Part shown: positions 1 to 4,370 of the stretch, piece by piece
Numbering within the stretch: position 1 is the first letter of the stretch
Layout of the letters: each line of letters opens with the position of its first letter
The notes under the pieces: generated by a model
Told to the model about the DNA's origin: nothing
What the model saw: only the letters and a program-made list of their open reading frames with translations
Databases searched by the model: none
Position numbers and translations under genes: made by a program
Source: Pseudomonadota bacterium
GTDB taxonomy: Bacteria > BMS3Abin14
NCBI GenBank assembly: GCA_003229755.1
Contig: QIFJ01000135.1
Coordinates: 1-5,393 of the forward strand
Direction: 5' to 3'
DNA length: 5,393 nucleotides

Positions 1-93
1 GAAAAAAAGATGCTCAAACACGGTGACAAAATCTCCATCGGCCAACAGATCCTGCAGTTCATTCTCGTTGGACCGGAAGGAATACCCCTTTGA
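1..93 (+). CDS. FHA-domain protein, C-terminal end only (5' part outside window)
   Basis: An open frame enters from the left edge and ends at TGA 91-93, giving 30 residues. The stretch LKHGDKISIGQQILQFIL matches the last beta strands of a forkhead-associated domain, where a 'hGD.I.iG...l.F' pattern is typical. FHA domains bind phosphothreonine peptides and often sit next to bacterial Hanks-type kinases, which fits the kinase gene starting 32 bases downstream on the same strand. The domain ends almost at the stop codon, so FHA is the C-terminal module of this protein; what precedes it cannot be seen. Probably cytoplasmic and co-transcribed with the kinase. The identification rests on one short motif plus context, so it is likely but not certain. 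Confidence 0.72.
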   Translation, partial: EKKMLKHGDKISIGQQILQFILVGPEGIPL

Positions 94-125
94 TCGGGCA
101 GTAAAATTCTCCCCTCTTACACTCC

Positions 126-1382
126 ATGGGCCGCAAGCTAGGTAATTACGAGGTACTTGATGAGATCGGGCGTGGTGGCATGGCCATCGTCTACAAAGCC
201 CGTCAGCGTTCCCTTGACAGAATAGTCGCCATAAAGGAACTGGACCTTAAGCGTTCCGCCTCTGATCCAAGGGCGGGAGACCGCTTTGAGCTGGAAGCCA
301 AGGCGGCAGCTTCACTGCACCATCCCTCTATCATAACAGTCCACGATTTTTGGGAGAGGGGAAAGAAAGCTTACATCGCAATGGAATTCGTGGACGGTTT
401 AGAGCTGAAGGAGGCGCTGGATGTAACGGGCGCCCTTGATCCTCGTCTCGCGACCCAGATAGTTATACAGGTGTGCGGAGCGCTGCAATACGCACACGAG
501 AGGGGCATTATCCACAGAGATGTCAAACCGGGCAATATCATGCTCTCCAGGAAGGGGGACGTTAAACTCGCTGATTTCGGTATCGTGTTCGTCTCTGGCA
601 CTACTGATCTCACGACAACCGGCGCCATAATCGGAACTCCTTCCTATATGTCACCTGAGCAGATAAGGGACGAAGAACCTGGTCCGGCATCTGACGTATT
701 CAGCCTCGGAGTTGTTCTTTATGAAGCCGTCACCGGATCGCGGCCCTTCTCCGCACAGAACGAAGTGGCGCTGACTCACGCTATCCTGCGCAAACGGCCG
801 ATTAAGCCACGCCGACTAAACAAACGGATAAGCCCTCGGCTCTCCCGTGTGATCATGAAATGCCTCAGGAAGAAGTCTCACAAACGCTATGCAACCATGG
901 ATGAGATGGAAGCAGCTCTTGTAAAAACCCTCCCGCGCAGAACCCCGGATGCGGCAAGGCAAATTGCAAGACTGGTAATGGTTGCCGAAGAGCCCGGGAC
1001 CCAGGAAGCCACTATTCCCCTCGAGCCCGTTAGGGTTACTTCGAGAACCAGGCATCTGCTTTCTCTTTCCGGTCTGGTTTCGCTGGCCGTACTATTCATC
1101 ATTCTTATTATACCGCCCCTTCCCTGGAAGGGAGATCTTAACAGTGTTCTCGTGGACTCTCAGCCGTCGCGCCTGACAATTGTAGCCTACCCATGGGCCG
1201 AAGTTATCCTGGACGGAAAGTCTCTGGGCTACACACCGAGAGTCGCCCCATACCAGGTACCGTCGGGCAGGCATAAGTTGGTTCTCCGGAACCCTGAGCT
1301 GGGCACCCGGACTTTCGATCTGACGCTGAAACCGGGAGGATCAGCCTCTGTCAAGATCGATTTTCTGGAGAAGAAGCGTTGA
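126..1382 (+). CDS. Membrane-anchored Ser/Thr protein kinase with extracytoplasmic PEGA domain
   Basis: Hanks-type (PknB-like) kinase, 418 residues, apparently intact. Visible motifs are the glycine loop G15-R-G-G18, the ATP-anchoring K37 in VAIKE, the helix-C E57, the catalytic loop HRDVKPGN (130-137, D132 as base), DFG 150-152, and GTPSYMSPEQ (170-179) closing the activation segment. Thr159, 160, 163, 164 and 165 lie in the activation loop, where such kinases usually autophosphorylate. The kinase core ends near 268. A linker leads to a single hydrophobic segment at about 311-329, then a PEGA domain at about 349-415 (VILDGKSLGYTP is the signature), predicted outside the cytoplasmic membrane. 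PEGA replaces the PASTA repeats of Gram-positive PknB. ATG 126 is the only start after the in-frame stop at 102-104; its Shine-Dalgarno is poor, suggesting translation coupled to the FHA gene. Its 3' end overlaps the LysM gene by four bases. The target proteins and ligand are unknown. Confidence 0.95.
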   Translation: MGRKLGNYEVLDEIGRGGMAIVYKARQRSLDRIVAIKELDLKRSASDPRAGDRFELEAKAAASLHHPSIITVHDFWERGKKAYIAMEFVDGLELKEALDVTGALDPRLATQIVIQVCGALQYAHERGIIHRDVKPGNIMLSRKGDVKLADFGIVFVSGTTDLTTTGAIIGTPSYMSPEQIRDEEPGPASDVFSLGVVLYEAVTGSRPFSAQNEVALTHAILRKRPIKPRRLNKRISPRLSRVIMKCLRKKSHKRYATMDEMEAALVKTLPRRTPDAARQIARLVMVAEEPGTQEATIPLEPVRVTSRTRHLLSLSGLVSLAVLFIILIIPPLPWKGDLNSVLVDSQPSRLTIVAYPWAEVILDGKSLGYTPRVAPYQVPSGRHKLVLRNPELGTRTFDLTLKPGGSASVKIDFLEKKR

Positions 1383-2299
1383 GAATCCGTCACTTTGGAT
1401 TCATTCTCACATTATCCCTGTTAACAGCCGCACCCTCGGCATTTGCAGGTGTTAAATTCCATACTGTTAAACGGGGCGAATCACTGTCATCCATATCCGC
1501 ATCCTTTTACGGAGACAAATCCAAATTCAACTATGTTGCCCTGTACAACGGCATAAATAATCCCGCAAATATAAGGCCCGGATACAAGGTTAAGCTGCCC
1601 TATTCGGACCGCGTTACCCTCAGGAGAGGTGAAAGCATAAGCCTTCTTGCAAAGCGGATCTGGGGGGATTCAAGGATGTTCCCGGTACTCGGAAAGTTGA
1701 ACGGGATCACCAGGCCCGAAAATGTCTCTGCGGGAACTTCCCTGGCGGTACCTGTCCTTCTGCCCTACAGGTTGAGCCAGGGCGAAACTCTTTCTACTGT
1801 CGCCAGGGATCTTATGGGAGACCCGATAGCCTATGACCTTATAGCCATCGCGAGCAAAATAAAAAAACCTGATAGTGTGCCTATAGGTACACTTATCAAG
1901 GTGCCCGTCATCCTTGAACGGGCAAGGAAGCCGAAACCACCTCCCCCTGCCAGACCGGAACCATCGCCGGTAAAACCCGCAAAAACCGGTCCGACATCCT
2001 CCCGGAAGGCCAGCTCTGAGCTTGCAAAGAGGATCGGGAGTGCAGAAAGAGAGTTCAGGCTGGGCAACTATCAGGAGGCGAAGGGAATCCTTCTCAAGAT
2101 CGAACACCGCCTGGTAAAGCGTAAACACGCAGAGGCATTGAGGATCCTGGCGTCATCCCACTATGCATACGGCGATACCTCCCTCGCTCTTGACGCCCTG
2201 CGCAAGGCATACGCGCTGGACCCTTCCTACAGGCCCAGGACATCTATGGTAAATCCGGAACTACTTTCCCTGCACAGAAGGGCGAGAACTCGTCCATAA
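1379..2299 (+). CDS. Exported triple-LysM protein with TPR-like C-terminus
   Basis: 306 residues. The start is TTG 1379, whose last two bases begin the kinase TGA (TTGA overlap); GGAG at 1367-1370 lies eight bases upstream and fits a ribosome site. Residues 1-23 form a signal peptide (basic MRIRH, hydrophobic core, cleavage after AFA-23). Three LysM-type units follow at about 26-75, 77-126 and 129-178, each with a (K/R/Q)GE(S/T)(L/I)S..A opening, a GD at the turn and a closing G..(I/L).VP strand. LysM binds N-acetylglucosamine polymers, mostly peptidoglycan. A Pro/Lys-rich spacer at 183-205 leads to a helical tail at about 212-284 (FRLGNYQEAK; ALDALRKAYALDPSY) resembling two TPR-type hairpins. 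Predicted periplasmic and wall-associated. Coupling to the kinase suggests it senses or scaffolds at the cell wall for that signalling pathway; this role is inferred. No catalytic domain is visible. Confidence 0.9.
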   Translation: MRIRHFGFILTLSLLTAAPSAFAGVKFHTVKRGESLSSISASFYGDKSKFNYVALYNGINNPANIRPGYKVKLPYSDRVTLRRGESISLLAKRIWGDSRMFPVLGKLNGITRPENVSAGTSLAVPVLLPYRLSQGETLSTVARDLMGDPIAYDLIAIASKIKKPDSVPIGTLIKVPVILERARKPKPPPPARPEPSPVKPAKTGPTSSRKASSELAKRIGSAEREFRLGNYQEAKGILLKIEHRLVKRKHAEALRILASSHYAYGDTSLALDALRKAYALDPSYRPRTSMVNPELLSLHRRARTRP

Positions 2300-2302
2300 C
2301 GA

Positions 2303-2336
2303 AACAGGGAGACCCTGATCGGAGAGCCTCCCTGTT
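2303..2336 (+). terminator. Hairpin between convergent genes, possible terminator
   Basis: A perfect 9-bp inverted repeat (AACAGGGAG 2303-2311, CTCCCTGTT 2328-2336) encloses a 16-nt loop. It starts four bases after the LysM-gene stop and lies between the plus-strand operon and the minus-strand small membrane gene that ends at 2360. Neither strand has a strong T run after the stem, so it may act as a bidirectional or factor-assisted terminator, or as a transcript-end stabiliser, and not as a classic intrinsic terminator. Confidence 0.5.
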
Positions 2337-2359
2337 AATGACAGAACTTCCTGGAAATG

Positions 2360-2570
2360 TCAGGCGCCCATAGCCTTTTCCCGCATCTTGTCTTCAAGCT
2401 CCCTGATCCTGCTTTTCATAGCTTCTTTTTCCCCCCCTTTTTCCATGATGTGAATCCGGTATGCCATTCCAAGGATAACTCAGGGCGGGGAAGGGCATTG
2501 TGAAACCAAGCATCATTTCGATAACAGTCAGAAACGCGAGAACCAGCGCTATAATAACCCAGATCAGCAT
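2360..2570 (-). pseudogene. Small membrane protein with coiled-coil tail, frameshifted
   Basis: Read from ATG 2570 (minus), the frame gives MLIWVIIALVLAFLTVIEMM and continues LGFTMPFPAL, a strongly hydrophobic start. After about base 2480 the original frame becomes unlikely protein (SYPWNGIPDSHHGKRGG). The frame shifted by one reads VILGMAYRIHIMEKGGEKEA and then a charged heptad-like helix MKSRIRELEDKMREKA, stopping at TGA 2362-2360. Removing one base near 2480 joins them into a protein of about 69 residues: one or two membrane segments (about 2-38) followed by a cytoplasmic coiled coil (about 44-66). This start is preferred to ATG 2582 because GGAGG at 2580-2576 lies five bases before it. 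The plan recalls small PspB-like membrane/coiled-coil proteins, but I do not recognise the family. The lesion is a real mutation or a sequencing indel. It lies 100 bp downstream of the thioesterase gene on the same strand. Confidence 0.62.
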
Positions 2571-2591
2571 CCTGTCCTCCATTTTCCTGAC

Positions 2592-2615
2592 ATTATCATG
2601 AATCTGATAATATCA
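2592..2615 (-). promoter_or_regulatory. AT-rich overlapping palindromes upstream of small membrane gene
   Basis: ATTATCA (2592-2598) and TGATAAT (2605-2611) form a perfect 7-bp inverted repeat with a 6-nt spacer. The right arm also begins a second palindrome, TGATA-A-TATCA (2605-2615). The site lies 22-45 bases ahead of the preferred ATG at 2570 and in a very AT-rich tract, so it could be an operator or lie over a promoter. No binding protein can be named, and AT-rich sequence produces such symmetry by chance fairly easily. Confidence 0.3.
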
Positions 2616-2635
2616 TAAAATATAATACATGCAAC

Positions 2636-2665
2636 AAAAAAGGCTGTTTCCAGGCTGCTGCAACC
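2636..2665 (-). terminator. Weak possible terminator of thioesterase gene
   Basis: On the minus strand GGTTG (2665-2661) can pair with CAGCC (2646-2642), with one G-U pair, and six T residues follow (2641-2636). It lies just after the thioesterase stop at 2670. The T run is good but the stem is short and the loop is long (14 nt), so read-through into the small membrane gene is quite possible. Confidence 0.3.
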
Positions 2666-2669
2666 CGGA

Positions 2670-3101
2670 CTAAAGTTCCCCGGCACGCCTGATGTTGTAA
2701 GCAGCTCTTCCCTCAGCGATGATAGTATCCTTGCTTTTCGAGGTGAAAACTGTCGTGCTGACTACCGCGACCCTGTTACCGACACGGATGACCTCAGACT
2801 CGGCCACCAGATCATCATCAGGGCCGGGCCTCAGGAAATCCACCCTTATGTCGATGGTTGCTATGCCGTCTTCTACGGTAAAATGCGTCCAGACGGCAGC
2901 TCCGCCGCAAACATCTATGAGAGTTGAGATAATCCCGCCATGGAGAGCCGGCCTGCGTACATCACCAACAAATTCACTTCTGAACGGGAGCTTTAATCTA
3001 GCGTATCCTTCCCTGAGTTCCTCGACTTCCAACTGAAGGAATTCGTTGAATGGAATCTTGTCTGTCATGAATTTCTTCAGTTCTTCCAGCTTCTTTTTCA
3101 C
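2670..3101 (-). CDS. PaaI-type hotdog-fold acyl-CoA thioesterase
   Basis: 143 residues, the normal length for this family. A charged N-terminal helix (KKKLEELKKFM) leads into the hotdog fold. Residues around RPALHGGIISTLIDVCGGAA (about 49-68) form the central helix with its preceding HGG, the family signature; the Asp in TLIDVCGG is the position of the usual catalytic acid. IDIRVDFLRP and VESEV-like strands (here VAESEVIRVGNRVAVVSTTVF) complete the sheet, and AEGRAAYNI closes it. Members hydrolyse acyl- or aryl-CoA thioesters in the cytoplasm, usually as dimers or tetramers; the substrate cannot be read from sequence. The start is GTG 3101, chosen because GGAGGGAGG (3115-3107) lies five bases upstream, an unusually strong ribosome site. 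It may be co-transcribed with the small membrane gene 100 bases downstream. No linked aromatic- or fatty-acid-degradation genes are visible. Confidence 0.92.
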   Translation of the reverse strand: MKKKLEELKKFMTDKIPFNEFLQLEVEELREGYARLKLPFRSEFVGDVRRPALHGGIISTLIDVCGGAAVWTHFTVEDGIATIDIRVDFLRPGPDDDLVAESEVIRVGNRVAVVSTTVFTSKSKDTIIAEGRAAYNIRRAGEL

Positions 3102-3142
3102 AGAAACCTCCCTCCGGTTGACCCCGATCCTTCGAATGAAAA

Positions 3143-3171
3143 AGGTTACACTGTTACTTTTTGAGTGGCAA
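3143..3171 (-). promoter_or_regulatory. Tentative promoter of thioesterase gene
   Basis: On the minus strand TTGCCA (3171-3166, five of six to a -35 consensus) is separated by 17 bases from TAACCT (3148-3143, about three of six to a -10). It lies 42 bases before the GTG start. The spacing is ideal but the -10 is poor, so this is only the best candidate in this stretch. Confidence 0.25.
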
Positions 3172-3215
3172 GGACTTTGATTTTGATTTTTGTCAGCTTT
3201 TAGCTGTTAATTAAT

Positions 3216-3269
3216 GACACTTTTCGCTTTCCGAGGAGTAAAAAGCCACGGATGGACTTTTTACGACCC
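3216..3269 (+). repeat. 54-bp inverted repeat, left copy, downstream of cupin gene
   Basis: This 54-bp sequence recurs in reverse orientation at 3846-3899 with 47 of 54 positions identical. It runs from GACACTTTTC through CCGAGGAG to GGACTTTTTACGACCC. Inside it, GTAAAAAG (3239-3246) and CTTTTTAC (3257-3264) form a perfect 8-bp stem, with CCA/TGG able to pair further in, so each copy is also a hairpin by itself. Weaker similarity extends inward by about 8 bases. The 3270-3330 stretch between it and the cupin terminator shows no gene or clear signal. Probably an interspersed repeat family of the genome or the end of a small non-autonomous element; no transposase is present. Confidence 0.8.
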
Positions 3270-3330
3270 TGTCAAGGATAGTCCTGTGATTTCTGTAACA
3301 TGAAACCGGGTAATCAGGGATCTGTTTTGC

Positions 3331-3371
3331 AAAAAACAAGTGGGTGTACGAGGCTTTGCTTCGTACACCCA
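3331..3371 (-). terminator. Intrinsic terminator of cupin gene
   Basis: TGGGTGTACGAGGC (3341-3354) pairs with GCTTCGTACACCCA (3358-3371) around a 3-nt loop: a 14-bp stem with a single G-U type mismatch. On the minus strand the stem is followed by CTTGTTTTTT (3340-3331), the expected T tract. It lies downstream of the minus-strand cupin gene, so it should end that transcript. In the plus direction there is no T run. Confidence 0.85.
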
Positions 3372-3454
3372 TATTCAGAGTGTATTTAAGTTCAGCGCTC
3401 TACCAGATCCTTGTACCCGAATGCCGCTATATTCTCCAGCTCTTGTCGACCCTG

Positions 3455-3817
3455 TTACCCATCAGCTGAATCGCGGATCATCACCAGCAGCATCTTGAAC
3501 GGTTCAGGCGCGTTCAGGGAATGGGGAATATCGGCCGGCATCATCACGGTTTGTCCCGTTGAGGGAGTAACCGTCACATCGCCTATAGTGACCTCCGCCG
3601 AACCATCCAGGATCTGGACCATGGCGTCGAAGGGCGCGGAATGCTCGCTGAGCCCCTGGTCCTTATCGAAGGAAAAGAGAGTAACCGTCCCCTTGGCGCT
3701 TTTTATAATGGTCCGGCTTACTACCGCACCATCTGAATAATCCACCAGATCCTTGAGATCCACCGCCTCTGAATGAGGCATACCTCCTGATTCGTCTCCA
3801 TGTTTGTGTTTTGACAT
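3455..3817 (-). CDS. Small single-domain cupin protein
   Basis: 120 residues, one conserved beta-barrel (RmlC-like) domain. Cupin motif 1 is G55-x3-H59-SAPF-D64-AMVQILDG72, and motif 2 is G88-QTVMM-P94-ADIP-H99-SLN102. H59 and H99 are likely metal-facing residues, but the usual second His and Glu of motif 1 are not conserved (Ser60-Ala61, Asp64), so metal binding and catalysis are uncertain. The chain ends soon after PFKMLLVMIR (106-115), a common close for this small-cupin group. The N-terminus is His-rich (KHKHGDES) and flexible. Start ATG 3817 has AAAGGAG (3830-3824) six bases upstream. It stands alone as a transcription unit, with its own terminator at 3371-3331, and both sides carry a copy of a 54-bp inverted repeat. 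Function is unknown; sensor-like or storage/binding roles are as likely as an enzyme. Confidence 0.88.
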   Translation of the reverse strand: MSKHKHGDESGGMPHSEAVDLKDLVDYSDGAVVSRTIIKSAKGTVTLFSFDKDQGLSEHSAPFDAMVQILDGSAEVTIGDVTVTPSTGQTVMMPADIPHSLNAPEPFKMLLVMIRDSADG

Positions 3818-3845
3818 TATCTGCTCCTTTCAATTAACTTTGATT

Positions 3846-3899
3846 GGGTCGTAAAAAGTCCATTCATGGCTTTTCTCTCCTCGGGAAGGGAAAAGCGTC
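3846..3899 (-). repeat. 54-bp inverted repeat, right copy, upstream of cupin gene
   Basis: Reverse complement of the 3216-3269 repeat with seven substitutions and no gap. It starts 16 bases upstream of the cupin ribosome site, so the cupin promoter must lie within it or beyond it and the 5' leader may contain it. Its own internal stem is less perfect (GTAAAAAG against CTTTTCTC) but CCA-TTCA-TGG at 3860-3869 still folds. The better stem in the left copy suggests this one has drifted. Confidence 0.8.
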
Positions 3900-3915
3900 G
3901 TTTTCTCTTCCCTCA

Positions 3916-3950
3916 CGAATCCATAACTATATATTAAGGTTATGGATTCG
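3916..3950. repeat. Perfect 12-bp-stem hairpin
   Basis: CGAATCCATAAC (3916-3927) and GTTATGGATTCG (3939-3950) are exact reverse complements around an 11-nt AT-rich loop. No T tract follows on either strand, so it is not a normal intrinsic terminator. It touches the first unit of the following direct repeat, and may be part of the same palindromic-repeat cluster or a protein-binding site ahead of the cupin gene. Confidence 0.75.
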
Positions 3951-4046
3951 GGCGCCCATGCTCGGGCGCGATGGTAATGCTGTGCAAATCATTGATTTGG
4001 GCGCCCTTCAATGGACGCGTTGATGACTTTTTGCAAAATCATCAAC
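3945..4046. repeat. Two tandem, REP-like palindromic units of about 50 bp
   Basis: Unit 1 is 3945-3993 and unit 2 is 3994-4046. Both open with GATT(C/T)GGGCGCCC, continue with a short stem-loop (GCGCCC 3952-3957 with GGGCGC 3964-3969; GCGCCC 4001-4006 with GGACGC 4013-4018, one mismatch) and end in a TGCAAA(A)TCAT block. In unit 2 the end is a clean hairpin: GTTGATGA (4019-4026) pairs with TCATCAAC (4039-4046), and TTTT/AAAA can extend the stem inside. In unit 1 that second hairpin is degraded. The architecture resembles REP/BIME-type intergenic elements; no known family is identified. Confidence 0.65.
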
Positions 4047-4333
4047 TTAAGATTTTTCATTTATTGAGTGTATCAGGTTTGTATGAATTATGCCGGGTAC
4101 TGAAGCTAAAAACATTGATATACCTCAAAGTGGATCTTTGATTCTTATCGGAACAACTATTTTTTTGTTGAAAGTTGAAGGTTGAAAGTTGAAAGTGTTT
4201 GAGAAGCGAATATTCAGTATTAGATCCAATGTCCAAGATCAACTCAAATAAATATACTTGAGAAGATTTAAAACTGAATTGTAAACTCGCTGTTCGATTT
4301 TGATATCTGGTTCGTGATTTGAATTTAATTAAC
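4047..4333. other. AT-rich gene-free segment ahead of ald
   Basis: Composition turns clearly AT-rich here compared with the genes on both sides. A 99-residue frame on the minus strand exists, but it lacks a ribosome site, has a biased Ser/Phe/Gln composition and is partly a translation of the heptamer array, so I do not regard it as a gene. Apart from that array at 4167-4194 I see no convincing RNA gene. TTGAGA (4258-4263) with TAAACT (4282-4287) could be a poor promoter for ald but the spacing of 18 and weak -10 leave it unproven. Confidence 0.5.
4167..4194. repeat. Heptamer tandem array, four units of GTTGAA(A/G)
   Basis: Four consecutive 7-base units, GTTGAAA, GTTGAAG, GTTGAAA and GTTGAAA, with only one base differing from perfect repetition. 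A second, shorter array of the closely related GTTGAAC lies at 4334-4347. Such short-period arrays can expand or shrink by replication slippage. Confidence 0.85.
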
Positions 4334-4347
4334 GTTGAACGTTGAAC
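4334..4347. repeat. Heptamer tandem array, two units of GTTGAAC
   Basis: Two consecutive GTTGAAC units, differing from the upstream array only in the last base of the heptamer. It ends 11 bases before the ald Shine-Dalgarno, so the length of this array would alter the ald leader or promoter spacing. Confidence 0.7.
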
Positions 4348-4370
4348 GCGATCCAAACGGGAGGACAGAT

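Noticed and set aside
1670..2128. 152-residue minus-strand frame opposite the LysM gene
   Set aside because: Shadow frame rich in Arg/Phe/Gly with no known motif; the plus strand has signal peptide, LysM and TPR-like patterns.
2394..2582. 62-residue single-frame protein as the true product
   Set aside because: The second half of that frame (SYPWNGIPDSHHGKRGG) is implausible, while the shifted frame gives a clear coiled-coil and a natural stop; the better start is ATG 2570.
3411..3740. 109-residue plus-strand frame opposite the cupin gene
   Set aside because: Cupin motifs, ribosome site and terminator all fit the minus strand; the plus frame has none of these.
3216..3899. Insertion sequence
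   Set aside because: The enclosed gene is a cupin, not a transposase, and no target duplication is seen, so an autonomous IS is excluded; a non-autonomous cassette remains open.
3917..4046. CRISPR array
   Set aside because: Only two imperfect repeat units in direct tandem with no unique spacers, and no cas genes.
4057..4356. 99-residue minus-strand frame in the ald leader
   Set aside because: No ribosome site, odd Ser/Phe/Gln-rich composition, includes translation of the GTTGAAA array and has no recognisable domain; most likely noncoding AT-rich DNA.
4335..4370. Longer ald start at TTG 4335
   Set aside because: It would translate the GTTGAAC array and the Shine-Dalgarno itself. ATG 4371 has GGGAGG at ideal spacing and gives the canonical MKIGIP start of Ald.
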